The notes beneath the pieces are model-generated. The model was given only the letters and a program-made list of their open reading frames with translations. It was not told the origin of the DNA and searched no databases. From Blautia_A aquisgranensis (GTDB lineage: Bacteria; Bacillota; Clostridia; Lachnospirales; Lachnospiraceae): a DNA stretch of 64,000 bases. The stretch spans positions 37,592 through 101,591 of the forward strand of contig NZ_JBBMEJ010000014.1 of assembly GCF_040096615.1 (NCBI RefSeq). The letters are read 5' to 3'. Within the stretch, counting starts at the first letter, position 1. Each line of letters starts with the position of its first letter. Positions 16,643 through 26,117 of the stretch are shown here, piece by piece. Both the position numbers and the translations under genes were made by a program.

Positions 16643-17664
16643 TTCATAGCAGCCTTTCTTTCAGCTCGAACCTGAATCATTTGTCCTGTGATAGATATTG
16701 CGATTTCAGCAGGTGTTTCTGCTTTAATATTAAGTCCCACAGGCGTGATAATACGGTCTAATTCTCGCTCATCGATTCCATACTCTTTTACGAGACGATG
16801 AAATACACCAGCTCTTTTGGCGAGACTTCCAATGACGCCGATATAGAATGCAGGTGTGGCAAGAAGTTGTGCCTGCACAATCGTATCATAGGCATGACCT
16901 CGTGTCATGACACAGCAATAATCAGCATCTGTGATAGAAATGCTCTGATCCAGATGATCAAAATCGCAAAGGATTGTCTCCGCTGCATCCGGGAAAAGAG
17001 CAGGATCTGTAAATTCCGGACGGTCATCCAGAACGATGCAGTGAAAGTCAACACTTGCAAGTATTGGTACCAGCTTTTGTGAAACATGCCCGCCTCCAAA
17101 TACATAGACAGTTCCGGATGTACCGATTTGTTCTGTAAACAGGTCACAGGTTTCATTGCGATGACGGCATGGTCTTGCTGATAAGGAAGATAAGATGGAA
17201 GAAGGAACATCAGCATTTCCAGTCAATCCATAGGATGCACTGTAAAGACTCATACCGGATGTAGCATGAAGATCACAGATCAGCCAGAAATCTTTTCGTT
17301 CTTTATATAATGTCTCAGCAGTTACTGCAAGTTCCATAATAATAGGGTCATTATGGTCCAGATACTGGAAAAATACGGTAACATCACCACCACAAATCAT
17401 ACCGATATTCTCAACATCTTTGCGATTCAACCGGAATTCATGTTCACAGGATTCTTTCTTTTCAAGAATATCAAGCGCCATAAGCTCTGCACGATATTCG
17501 ACAGAACCTCCGCCTATGGTTCCGGCAACTCGGCCTTTTTTTCCAACCAACATACGGGAACCGGCACCTCTTGGCGTTGATCCTGAGGAAGCAACGATGG
17601 ATGCAAGCACAAGGTCGTTTTCTTTTTGAAATTCTTGTTGTATGATCTGAAATAAAGTTCTCAT
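16639..17664 (-). CDS. xdhC: XdhC/CoxI family molybdenum cofactor insertion protein
   Basis: XdhC-type chaperones bind molybdopterin cofactor, promote its sulfuration and insert it into xanthine-dehydrogenase-type enzymes. The 341 residues show the XdhC N-terminal motif ASSGSTPRGAGSRMLVG, AGTIGGGSVEY and the Rossmann half VYVFGGGHVSQKLVPIL. They also show DDRPEFTDPALFP, YIGVIGSLAKRAGVF and ITPVGLNIKAETPAEIAISI. It has an AGGAGGTG site. It serves most plausibly the aldehyde oxidoreductase at 20201, divergently encoded. Confidence 0.92.
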   Translation of the reverse strand: MRTLFQIIQQEFQKENDLVLASIVASSGSTPRGAGSRMLVGKKGRVAGTIGGGSVEYRAELMALDILEKKESCEHEFRLNRKDVENIGMICGGDVTVFFQYLDHNDPIIMELAVTAETLYKERKDFWLICDLHATSGMSLYSASYGLTGNADVPSSILSSLSARPCRHRNETCDLFTEQIGTSGTVYVFGGGHVSQKLVPILASVDFHCIVLDDRPEFTDPALFPDAAETILCDFDHLDQSISITDADYCCVMTRGHAYDTIVQAQLLATPAFYIGVIGSLAKRAGVFHRLVKEYGIDERELDRIITPVGLNIKAETPAEIAISITGQMIQVRAERKAAMK

Positions 17665-17695
17665 ATATAAAACACCTCCTGTAATTTTCTATAAG

Positions 17696-18769
17696 TCATA
17701 TCGTCATGTGACAGATGGTCTGTATCATATTTTGCAGATCAAGAGCCTGTTTAAGCTGTCGTTCATGAGATTTCAAAGCTTCGGGACTGTTACATTTACA
17801 CAGACTTTCCGCAAATCGTTTTTCGATGGTTACACGTTCGGTTTCCTGAATTAGTTTATCTGATAAAAAGACGATAGCCGCTTCATTCAGAAGTGTCTTC
17901 TGTAAACCATGATGTTGTGAAATAATCTGACTGATTTCAGTATAGCCTAATTGTAAGAAAAGATCACCACCTGTTTTGGTGTGATGTTTTTGAAGTCTGG
18001 CAATATCATGAAGGAGTGCTCCGGAGCGAATCAGTTTTTTATTAAAAAAGTAACCATGAGATTCCAGCAGATCGCAGAAATGGCAAGCCAATTCAGTCAC
18101 TGCATCACTGTGCGCCTGTACATGATGAGGAAGAGACACCGAATCGCGAAGCATCCGGCATAGTTCGTCATGCAAGTCAGGATGAGGCTGCAGGTAAGTC
18201 AAATCAGATAAGATAACATGATCGTTATCGTCTGTGTTCAGATGATAATAGGAACCACATGGAAGACGAAAATACTGTCTGGCATGCTGTTTTGAATCAA
18301 GCAAATACAGATAAGAAGAAATTACATCTGTATGAGCAACAATCGCAATATCACCCTCAGAAGAACGAAGAATCTCATAAATTGCCTGCGAAAAACGCAT
18401 GCCAGATGCGAAAGGAGTTTCTGCTCCTGGAATCGGGTAATCAGGATTCATTCCACGTGCTTCATATATGTCCGGCCATCTTTTGCGTATCTCATCAAAT
18501 GAAAGACCATCCCATTCTCCCAGATTTCGTTCTGTTAAATCTGAGATAGTGATATGTGGAAGATCAGGTGTGATATGTGCAGCCGTTTCCATAGCTCTTG
18601 ACAAAGGACTGCAGTAAACAGCAGTTATTTTATCATCCAGTTCTCCGTGAAGAAGGACTGACTGCAGATGTCCAAGCATAGATAAAGAAAAATCAGTCTG
18701 ACCGATACAGTAAGAATGTTCATCTGGATATTGTGGTTTTCCGTGTCGAATAAGATAAAGATTACGCAT
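17696..18769 (-). CDS. histidine phosphatase-HD hydrolase fusion
   Basis: Residues 1-200 are a phosphoglycerate-mutase-type histidine phosphatase with the catalytic RHG (LYLIRHGKPQY), ERNLGEWDGLSFDEI and VAHTDVISSYLY. Residues 220-357 are an HD domain with HHVQAHSDAVTEL and LLHDIARLQKHHTKTGGDLF. The fusion lies in molybdenum-hydroxylase accessory loci but the substrate is not known. The start is set at MRNLYLIRHG (18769), which overlaps the upstream gene; an ATG 24 codons earlier would lie inside that gene. It is cotranscribed with xdhC. Confidence 0.8.
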   Translation of the reverse strand: MRNLYLIRHGKPQYPDEHSYCIGQTDFSLSMLGHLQSVLLHGELDDKITAVYCSPLSRAMETAAHITPDLPHITISDLTERNLGEWDGLSFDEIRKRWPDIYEARGMNPDYPIPGAETPFASGMRFSQAIYEILRSSEGDIAIVAHTDVISSYLYLLDSKQHARQYFRLPCGSYYHLNTDDNDHVILSDLTYLQPHPDLHDELCRMLRDSVSLPHHVQAHSDAVTELACHFCDLLESHGYFFNKKLIRSGALLHDIARLQKHHTKTGGDLFLQLGYTEISQIISQHHGLQKTLLNEAAIVFLSDKLIQETERVTIEKRFAESLCKCNSPEALKSHERQLKQALDLQNMIQTICHMTI

Positions 18770-19694
18770 TGAAAAATCCTCTGAAACACTTTTCAAATAT
18801 TGCTTCGGAACAGGTACGTGTTTCCTCTGAAAAACGGGCATATCGCTTCAAAAATTCTTCTCCGTATGGTGTCAGCTCACTGTGACTGCCCTTTACACCG
18901 CCCTGACTTCGAATAATCAGCGGTTCATGAAGCTGAGATTCTAATGTATGGATCAGATTCCAGCTGGTGGAGTAGGAAATGTGCATGCGTTCGCAGGCAT
19001 CACGAACAGATCCTGTTTCATGAATCAGTGTAAGCAGCGAATAAAGCTGTTCATCAAAGAAGACCTTTTCCCGTGCCAGCTGAATCTGAATCTCTGAACG
19101 GATCAGACTTTGATTGTGTGCACGAAGAAGTTCTGCATAATCCTCTGGTGTATCCGCATCATGAATGATTCCAGGATCTTCTACATTTAAACAATACATG
19201 GGAGTTCCACAATGTTCTACAGCACCCTTCAGACCAGTGTTTCCATCATTGCTTAAAATGGACTCAATTAATGAGGAACGAATCAGGATCGGATGACCTG
19301 GAGTTCCGTTACAGACCGGAGTGACAAGAGGCTGTCCAAGAGAAAGCATTTGTGTAACGGTATGTGCTGTGAATAGTGGAACATCTACAGGTGTAAAGAG
19401 TACCGTATCCACTTTGTCTTTTAAATATTCCAGTCCAATCCTGACAGAATCAAACATATGAGTAGTTTCATAGTCCTCATTTCGAAGAAAAATAACATGA
19501 TTGGAAGCAAGGTGGCGTTCCAGAGCATCCGCATTGTATCCGGTTACCACCACTATTTTAGAGATTCCGGCCTGCCGGAAGTTATTAATCACACGCTGCG
19601 CGATGGAAATGGATCCAAGCTGAAGCATGGGCTTGAAGTCTCCCATTCGTGACGATTTCCCTGCAGCTACGATGAGAGCACCTGTCTGCATCAT
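18762..19694 (-). CDS. NTP transferase fused to a ModE-type DNA-binding domain
   Basis: Residues 1-200 are a MobA/MocA-like nucleotidyltransferase: GALIVAAGKSSRMGDFKPML, TGYNADALERHL, VLFTPVDVPLFTA, GHPILI, DADTPEDYAELL. Residues 210-310 are a LysR/ModE-type winged helix: ALLTLIHETGSVRDACERM, SYSTSWNLIHTLES, GGVKGSHSELTPYGEEFLKRY. The first part fits the family NCBI calls DVU_1551 NTP transferase. The fusion could couple cofactor nucleotide (CMP/GMP) transfer to transcription control. The start at 19694 follows GGGAGGT; the in-frame extension further upstream is hydrophobic and lacks a site. Confidence 0.85.
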   Translation of the reverse strand: MMQTGALIVAAGKSSRMGDFKPMLQLGSISIAQRVINNFRQAGISKIVVVTGYNADALERHLASNHVIFLRNEDYETTHMFDSVRIGLEYLKDKVDTVLFTPVDVPLFTAHTVTQMLSLGQPLVTPVCNGTPGHPILIRSSLIESILSNDGNTGLKGAVEHCGTPMYCLNVEDPGIIHDADTPEDYAELLRAHNQSLIRSEIQIQLAREKVFFDEQLYSLLTLIHETGSVRDACERMHISYSTSWNLIHTLESQLHEPLIIRSQGGVKGSHSELTPYGEEFLKRYARFSEETRTCSEAIFEKCFRGFFNA

Positions 19695-19903
19695 AGATAC
19701 CTCCCGAAAAATAATATTGTACAAATTTGATATTATTATAGCATAAAAAGTGGGAATAAATAGTGAAATTTTCGACAAAGTAATAAAACAATATAAAAAA
19801 GAGAAAAAAATAGCCAACTAATAATTATTTACAATTTGTAAAACTGTACAAAATTATGATAACATGAAATTATACAAAATAATGTAAACAGGAGAACGTT
19901 TCC

Positions 19904-20164
19904 ATGGATAAGATTTTTGAAATTACCGCAAAAGAAGTTACGATACAGGTAAAAGATGAGCGCACAGGAGAGCAATACAGTCGGACACTTCCGATTGATT
20001 ATTATGAGAATGCGAATGTTTTAAAACTCAGCGGTGAGAATCTGGACGGAAGCAGCTCTTCCATTGTTTTCTATTCTGTCAGAGGAATGGAAAAACTTAA
20101 AGATCTGACGGGTAAGGGAGTCGATCATGATCCATGCGGAACACATAAGTCAGAAGATTTGTAA
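19904..20164 (+). CDS. small conserved-looking protein before the aldehyde oxidoreductase
   Basis: The 86 residues are hydrophilic and probably beta-rich (FEITAKEVTIQVKDERTG, SSSSIVFYSVRGMEKLK) with one cysteine near the end (DPCGTHK). I do not recognise the family. It has a CAGGAG site and sits 36 bp before the molybdenum enzyme gene in the same direction. It is probably a cotranscribed accessory protein. There is no membrane segment. Confidence 0.6.
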   Translation: MDKIFEITAKEVTIQVKDERTGEQYSRTLPIDYYENANVLKLSGENLDGSSSSIVFYSVRGMEKLKDLTGKGVDHDPCGTHKSEDL

Positions 20165-20200
20165 CATCGGAACGTGTATTTTTTAAAGGAGGAATGAAAC

Positions 20201-22963
20201 ATGATTAAAAAGACACTGAAGATCAATGGTGTGGAGCGAATCCTTATTCTTGATAAGGATGAGACACTGGCTCAGGTACTTCGTGAGCATCTTCTTCTTA
20301 CAGGATGTAAGATCGGTTGTGGAGAAGGTCATTGCGGAGCATGTAATGTTATTATGAACGGAAAAGTTACAAGATCCTGTATTTACAAGATGAGCCGTGT
20401 TCCGGACAATGCAGAGATCACAACAATCGAGGGTGTGGGAACAATTTCTGATATGCATCCGATACAGGTTGCATGGATGGCATATGGATGTGCACAGTGT
20501 GGTTTCTGTTCACCAGGTTTTATTATTTCAGCAAAGGTTCTACTCGATAATAATCCGAGCCCTACCCGTGAAGAAGTGAGGGACTGGTTTAACAAGCAGC
20601 GTAATCTCTGTCGTTGTACAGGTTACAAGCCGCTTATCGATGCGACCATGGCGGCAGCAGCAGTTATGCGTGGCGAGATGACCAAAGAAGACCTCGTATT
20701 CAAGCAGACAGGTGATTCTATCGTCGGTACAAACTATATCCGTCCATCAGCAGCACAGAAGGTAACAGGTACCTGGGATTTCGGTGCAGATGATGCATTA
20801 AAGATGCCGGAGGGAACTCTTCGTCTTGCACTTACACAGGCCAAGGTTTCTCACGCAAATATTCTCAGTATCGATACAACAGAAGCAGAGAGTATGCCGG
20901 GAGTTGTTCGTGTTATTACAGCGAAGGACATTAAGGCAGCAGGCGGAACCAACAAGATCAATGGTCTTGTAATGCTTCCGAAACACAATAAGACAGACGG
21001 ATTTGAACGTCCTGTACTCTGCGACGAAAAGATCTTTCAGTTTGGTGATGCGATTGCGATCGTAGCTGCCGACACAGAAGAGCATGCACGTGCAGCAGCA
21101 GATGCAGTTAAGGTGGAGATCGAAGAACTTCCTGCATATATGAACGCAATGGATGCAATCGCACCGGATGCAGCAGAGATCCATCCTGGTACTCCAAACG
21201 CATTTTTTGAGACAAACTGTATCAAGGGACCGGACTTTGACTGGGACAGCATTCCGGATTCACAGCAGGTTGAGATCGAGTCCTACTGTTCACGCCAGCC
21301 TCATCTTCACCTTGAGCCGGACTGTGGTTATGGATATATTGATGAAGACGGTATGATAACAGTGCATTCCAAATCTATCGGTATACATCTTCATATGCCT
21401 ATGATCGCAGATGGTATCGGTGTACCAATGGAAAACTTAAGACTTGTTCAGAACCATGCAGGCGGAACATTTGGTTACAAGTTCTCACCGACAAATGAGG
21501 CTCTGATTGGTGCAGCTGTTAAGATTCTGGAACGTCCGGTATCGCTGGTATTTAATCAGTTCCAGAACATTACTTATACAGGAAAGAGATCTCCTGCATT
21601 TATGAATATTAAGCTTGCAGCAGATGAAAATGGTAAACTCTTAGCACTTTGGGGTAACAACTATGTAGATCACGGTCCATATTCAGAATTTGGCGATCTG
21701 CTTACCTTGAGACTTTCTCAGTTTACAGGCGCAGGTTATGGAATTAATTCTATTCGTAATAAATCAACAACCGTATTTACAAACCATGCATGGGGCTCCG
21801 CATTCCGTGCTTATGGTTCACCACAGTCTTATATGGGATCTGAGATTGCGATTGACGTGCTGGCAGCTAAGATGGGAATCGATCCGTTTGATATCCGTGA
21901 AATGAACTGCTATAAAGAATCAGAGGGCACTACCATCCCGACAGGTTATCCACCGGAGGTATATTGTGAGGAAGATTTGTTTAAGAAAGCACGTCCATTG
22001 TATGAAGCGGCGAAAAAACGTGTTGCCGAAAAGAATGCAGCTTCTGACGGAAAGATGAAATATGGTATCGGTGTATCTCTTGGAGTATACGGTTGTGGTC
22101 TTGATGGTGTTGATACATCAAATGCATTTGCAGAATTAAATCCGGATGGAACCGTTACGATGTATGCTGCATGGGAAGATCATGGACAGGGGGCTGATAT
22201 GGGTGTTCTTGTATCATCTCATGAAACACTGCGTCAGGCAGGAATCAGACCGGAACAGATTAAACTGGTTATGAATGATACGAAGACATGTCCGAATGCA
22301 GGACCTGCAGGAGGATCACGCTCACAGGTTATGTCAGGTAATGCATGTCGTCTGGCTGCAGAAAATCTTGTAGCAGCAATGAAGAAAGAAGACGGAACAT
22401 TCCGTACTTATGATGAGATGGTAGCAGAAGGGCTTGCAACAAAATATGAAGGTAACTGGGTAACTACATTCTGTGCAGATCATCCGATCGATCAGGATAC
22501 CGCACAGGGCGATCCATTTGCAACTTATATGTATACTATCTTCCTGCCGGAAGTTGCTGTTAATACAGAAACAGGTAAAGTTACCGTTGAGAAATTTACT
22601 TGCGTAGCTGACGTAGGTACGATCATGAACAGACTTCTTGTAGAAGGTAATTTCTATGGTGGTCTTGTACAGGGTATCGGTCTTGCTCTTTCGGAAGACT
22701 TTGAAGATTTGAACCATGACACCACTTTGAAGAATTGTGGTATTCCATATCCAAAGGATGCTCCGGATGATATTGAACTTCACTTCAATGAAACATATCG
22801 TCCAAGTGGTCCTTACGGTGCGGCTGGTTGTGGTGAGGCTCCACTGGATGCTCCACATCCTGCAATCCTGAATGCAATCTTTAATGCGACAGGTGCACGT
22901 ATTACACGTATCCCTGCCCGTCCGGAAAGGGTTCTTGCAGCATTAAAAGAACTTGAGAAATAA
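20201..22963 (+). CDS. molybdopterin-dependent aldehyde oxidoreductase (fused Fe-S/Moco form)
   Basis: This 920-residue single-chain enzyme of the xanthine oxidase family resembles Desulfovibrio Mop (907 residues). Residues 1-75 carry the plant-type [2Fe-2S] site (GCKIGCGEGHCGACNV). Residues 80-145 carry the second [2Fe-2S] site (GCAQCGFCSPG, NLCRCTGYKPL). The molybdenum part has QPHLHLEPD, HAGGTFGYKF, AFRAYGSPQ, GPAGGSRSQV and the catalytic Glu in AGCGEAPLDAPHPA. No FAD domain is present. It has a GGAGG site. The substrate is unknown: an aldehyde or a purine-like compound is possible. The next operon is probably its partner set. Confidence 0.9.
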   Translation: MIKKTLKINGVERILILDKDETLAQVLREHLLLTGCKIGCGEGHCGACNVIMNGKVTRSCIYKMSRVPDNAEITTIEGVGTISDMHPIQVAWMAYGCAQCGFCSPGFIISAKVLLDNNPSPTREEVRDWFNKQRNLCRCTGYKPLIDATMAAAAVMRGEMTKEDLVFKQTGDSIVGTNYIRPSAAQKVTGTWDFGADDALKMPEGTLRLALTQAKVSHANILSIDTTEAESMPGVVRVITAKDIKAAGGTNKINGLVMLPKHNKTDGFERPVLCDEKIFQFGDAIAIVAADTEEHARAAADAVKVEIEELPAYMNAMDAIAPDAAEIHPGTPNAFFETNCIKGPDFDWDSIPDSQQVEIESYCSRQPHLHLEPDCGYGYIDEDGMITVHSKSIGIHLHMPMIADGIGVPMENLRLVQNHAGGTFGYKFSPTNEALIGAAVKILERPVSLVFNQFQNITYTGKRSPAFMNIKLAADENGKLLALWGNNYVDHGPYSEFGDLLTLRLSQFTGAGYGINSIRNKSTTVFTNHAWGSAFRAYGSPQSYMGSEIAIDVLAAKMGIDPFDIREMNCYKESEGTTIPTGYPPEVYCEEDLFKKARPLYEAAKKRVAEKNAASDGKMKYGIGVSLGVYGCGLDGVDTSNAFAELNPDGTVTMYAAWEDHGQGADMGVLVSSHETLRQAGIRPEQIKLVMNDTKTCPNAGPAGGSRSQVMSGNACRLAAENLVAAMKKEDGTFRTYDEMVAEGLATKYEGNWVTTFCADHPIDQDTAQGDPFATYMYTIFLPEVAVNTETGKVTVEKFTCVADVGTIMNRLLVEGNFYGGLVQGIGLALSEDFEDLNHDTTLKNCGIPYPKDAPDDIELHFNETYRPSGPYGAAGCGEAPLDAPHPAILNAIFNATGARITRIPARPERVLAALKELEK

Positions 22964-23006
22964 GCTTAATTCATAATGTGGTTGGAGTAAAAGCTGCCAA
23001 CTGTGA

Positions 23007-23038
23007 TATAATCAGGGGAGACGGGAAACTGCCTCCCC
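23007..23038 (+). promoter_or_regulatory. internal promoter and leader hairpin before the Fe-S operon
   Basis: TATAAT at 23007-23012 is followed by GGGGAG...CTCCCC (23015-23038) and then by the AAAGGAG site of the next gene. The Fe-S/radical SAM operon can thus be transcribed apart from the aldehyde oxidoreductase. The -35 is weak. Confidence 0.4.
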
Positions 23039-23064
23039 TTTACAGACGAAAGGAGTATCAGGTT

Positions 23065-25359
23065 ATGACATACATACAGGAGAGAGGTTCTACTCACGTT
23101 TATCATGTAAATCGAATGTCAAAAGAAGAGATGGATCATATGATCAGTCTCTGCGTCCATGAACAGCCGGCCTACTGTGTTGCAGCCTGTCCTTTCAAAA
23201 TGGATACAAAAGAGATGCTGTATTATGCTGCAAAAGGAAATTTTAAGAAAGCGTTGGCAATTTATGAGAAAATTACACCATTTCCAATGATTCTCTGTGA
23301 TGGATGTACGGCACCTTGCGAAGATAATTGCAAGCTTTGTGAACTTGGTGATGGTGTCTCCATACGAGAAGTAGAACGTGCGATTGTCCGGTATGGAGAA
23401 CCGGGAAGAAGAAGCAGTGTATTCCGCATGAGAAAGAAGAAAAAGGCAGCAATCTTTGGTTCTGGATTATTTCCACTGTTTCTTGCGGGGGAACTGGAAA
23501 AGAAAATGTATCCTACGACGATTTATTGTAAGGAAGAAGATTATGAAAGCTATATTGCAGCGGCAGCCGGACATCTTTTGGAATCAGACCGCAGCAATGA
23601 AGCGAAACGTCTGAAATCTATGGATCTTTCTTTTGAATTTGGATGCAGTTTGAATCTTTCGTTTATCAGAGAAAAAATGGAACTGGCAGATGTGGTATGC
23701 GCATCAGAAGAAGTGGCAAAAATGTTAGCTCCGGAAGAAGCAGCAGATGTCGAGATTATGTTAAGAGAACAGGCAAAGATTGTCAGCGGACCTGCGGAAT
23801 CTGTGATGGATGCGGCTTTTGCCGCAAAGCGGGCAGCTTTGACAGTGGATCTTCTGGTACAGAATTTATCGCCGCACAGCAACAGAGGCAGTGAAGGAGC
23901 AGTGACTACCAAGCTTTATACGAACATGGAAGGAATCCATGGATCGAATAAGATTTTCTGTGGTCAGGATGGGTATTCAAAAGAAGAAGCTGTAGAAGAA
24001 GCAAAACGATGTATTCAGTGTCATTGTGACGAATGCATGAAAGGCTGTGTGTATTTAAGTGAATATCAAAAACATCCGGGTTTATTAGCCCGTGAGATCT
24101 ATAATAATACTCAGATTATCATGGGAGATCATCCGATGAACAAACCGATGAATGCCTGTGCCCTCTGTGGACAGTGTACGGTGATCTGTCCGAATGGATT
24201 TGATATGAGTCAGGTGTGTAAGTCAGCAAGAGAAAATATGGTATCCACAGATAAGATGCCGCTGGCGCCACATGAATTTGCACTGATGGACATGTTATTT
24301 TCAAATTCAGAGGCTTTTTTAAGCAGACCCCAGCCGGGATATGAAACTTGCAGATATGTATTTTTCCCGGGCTGTCAGGCAGGGGCGATAGCGCCGGATG
24401 TGGTTATGCAGGCATACGAAGATTTAAGTAATCGGGTAGATAGAGGTGTTGCTCTGATGCTGGGATGCTGTGGTGCAATCAGCGAATGGGCGGGCCGCTA
24501 TGAAATGACAGAAAAAGTAAATGAGCAGCTGAAACAGGAACTGGCCAAGCTTGGTGATCCGATCATCATTGCAGGCTGTCCAAGCTGCATGAAGCAGCTA
24601 AAAGAAAGTATTGGAGCACATGTTATAGGAATCTGGGAAATTTTGAGAGAAATCGGACTTCCACAGCAGGCGAAAGGACTGGAGATACCGGTTGCCATAC
24701 ATGATGCCTGTGGTGCCAGAGGGGATGCACAGACACAAGATATGATACGACAACTTTTGTCGGATATGGGATGTATCGTTGAAGATACAGAATATTCCAG
24801 AGATTTGTCTCCATGTTGTGGATATGGAGGTCTGACGGCATATGCCAATAAAGATATGGCAGCGAAAATGACAGAAAAGTGTCTGGAACGTTCCGATGCA
24901 CCATATATTACATACTGCATGGCATGCAGAGACCGATTTGCCAGAGAGGGAAGAGAATCCCGACATATACTTGAACTTCTGTATGGGGCAAATGCCAGCA
25001 ACATGCCTGATATCAGTGAGAAACGCTACAACAGGCTCATATTGAAACAAACACTTTTAAAAAACATCTGGAATGAGGAACCGATCATGGAGAAAAAAGA
25101 CTATACTGTTGCCTATACAGAGGAGGCAATCCATATGATGGATGAGCGCATGATACTGAAAAGTGATGTGGAACGTGTGTTATCAGATTACAGAGAAAAT
25201 CAGGAAGCAATCCTGGATGAAGAAACAAAAGAACTGGTGACAAGAAGCAGACTGGGAAATGTCACATTCTGGGTGCGGTTTGTGGAAACAGAAGACGGAT
25301 ATCTGGTACACAGAGCATACAGTCATCGAATGAATATTATGAAAAGGGTGGGACAGTAA
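23065..25359 (+). CDS. large Fe-S electron-transfer protein (GltD-type N-terminus plus CCG domains)
   Basis: This 764-residue cytosolic protein starts at 23065 after AAAGGAG. Residues 10-110 form a GltD/DPYD-type double-cluster domain (QPAYCVAACP, CDGCTAPCEDNCKLCELGDG). A Rossmann-like segment follows (AAIFGSGLFPLFLAG). Near 320-400 lie cysteine motifs CIQCHCDECMKGCVY and CALCGQCTVICPNG. Then two CCG-type heterodisulfide reductase segments appear (FFPGCQAGAI, LGCCGAISEW, AGCPSCMKQLK, SPCCGYGG). The last 80 residues form an extra domain ending VHRAYSHRMNIM. It probably moves electrons for the molybdenum enzyme. Its length suits the 'dicluster-binding' family seen beside DVU_1557-type genes. 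Confidence 0.8.
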   Translation: MTYIQERGSTHVYHVNRMSKEEMDHMISLCVHEQPAYCVAACPFKMDTKEMLYYAAKGNFKKALAIYEKITPFPMILCDGCTAPCEDNCKLCELGDGVSIREVERAIVRYGEPGRRSSVFRMRKKKKAAIFGSGLFPLFLAGELEKKMYPTTIYCKEEDYESYIAAAAGHLLESDRSNEAKRLKSMDLSFEFGCSLNLSFIREKMELADVVCASEEVAKMLAPEEAADVEIMLREQAKIVSGPAESVMDAAFAAKRAALTVDLLVQNLSPHSNRGSEGAVTTKLYTNMEGIHGSNKIFCGQDGYSKEEAVEEAKRCIQCHCDECMKGCVYLSEYQKHPGLLAREIYNNTQIIMGDHPMNKPMNACALCGQCTVICPNGFDMSQVCKSARENMVSTDKMPLAPHEFALMDMLFSNSEAFLSRPQPGYETCRYVFFPGCQAGAIAPDVVMQAYEDLSNRVDRGVALMLGCCGAISEWAGRYEMTEKVNEQLKQELAKLGDPIIIAGCPSCMKQLKESIGAHVIGIWEILREIGLPQQAKGLEIPVAIHDACGARGDAQTQDMIRQLLSDMGCIVEDTEYSRDLSPCCGYGGLTAYANKDMAAKMTEKCLERSDAPYITYCMACRDRFAREGRESRHILELLYGANASNMPDISEKRYNRLILKQTLLKNIWNEEPIMEKKDYTVAYTEEAIHMMDERMILKSDVERVLSDYRENQEAILDEETKELVTRSRLGNVTFWVRFVETEDGYLVHRAYSHRMNIMKRVGQ

Positions 25360-25580
25360 TGGCAGTAGAAAGAACATATTATACGATTGATCCGGAAGGA
25401 AAGCTGACCTGCATGAAATGTAAGGTTCCTCTTGTAAAAGGAAAAGCAAAATTTATGTATCTGGAAAATGGGTTTCCTGTGGAAATGCCTGTCTGTCCAA
25501 AGTGTGGGTTTGTGTATGTTCCGGAAGAACTCGCACTTGGAAAAGTGCTCGCGGTGGAGCGTGCATTGGAGGATAAATAG
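25359..25580 (+). CDS. small zinc-ribbon-like redox protein (DVU_1557 type)
   Basis: The 73 residues carry two CxxC pairs, LTCMKCKVPL and PVCPKCGFVYVPEEL, and end LGKVLAVERALED. They fit the family NCBI names DVU_1557 redox protein. The start codon overlaps the previous stop (TAATG), and the next gene follows without a gap. It is probably a rubredoxin-like or zinc-ribbon partner of the operon's enzymes. Confidence 0.75.
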   Translation: MAVERTYYTIDPEGKLTCMKCKVPLVKGKAKFMYLENGFPVEMPVCPKCGFVYVPEELALGKVLAVERALEDK

Positions 25581-26114
25581 ATGAACAGGCATCCGGGAGG
25601 GGAAGCGCAGACGCTTCATCTTCTGGAGAACATAGAATGGAAAAAAGAAATGAAAGCACTGGATCTTGGAGCAGGAGAAGGAGACACGGTACGAATCCTG
25701 AAATCATTTGGGCTGGATGCACATGGTGTGGATCTTTTCCCACGGGGCAGTGATGTGGAAACAGGCGATTTTCTGCATTTGCAGTATTCATCAGACAGTA
25801 TAGATCTTTGCATCAGCCAGTGTGCATTTTTTGTCAGCAGAGATCAGAAAAATGCACTATCTGAATGTTGGCGCGTTTTAAAAAAGGAAGGTTTTCTTTT
25901 ACTGTCAGATCTGGATACTGGAAATCTTTTGGAAATGGCAGAACAGACAGGATTTACCATTCTCCGACAGGAGGATCAGACGTTACTTTGGCGGGAATAT
26001 TATCTGGAAGCAATCTGGAATGATTCGTTCTGTTGCGAAGAGTATAAGCTTCTGCAGAAAGAATATAAAGGAAAGAAGCTGCGCTATACCATGTTGGTTG
26101 GCAGAAAGGAGTAG
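25581..26114 (+). CDS. class I SAM methyltransferase (DVU_1556 type)
   Basis: The 177 residues have SAM motif I as ALDLGAGEGDTVRIL, an acidic loop (GVDLFPRG), motif IV SIDLCISQCAFFVS and ECWRVLKKEGFLLLSDL. The N-terminus MNRHPGGEAQTLHL is typical of this operon family. The substrate is unknown. It starts directly after the redox protein stop, so the gene is tightly coupled. Confidence 0.8.
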   Translation: MNRHPGGEAQTLHLLENIEWKKEMKALDLGAGEGDTVRILKSFGLDAHGVDLFPRGSDVETGDFLHLQYSSDSIDLCISQCAFFVSRDQKNALSECWRVLKKEGFLLLSDLDTGNLLEMAEQTGFTILRQEDQTLLWREYYLEAIWNDSFCCEEYKLLQKEYKGKKLRYTMLVGRKE

Positions 26115-26117
26115 CAC

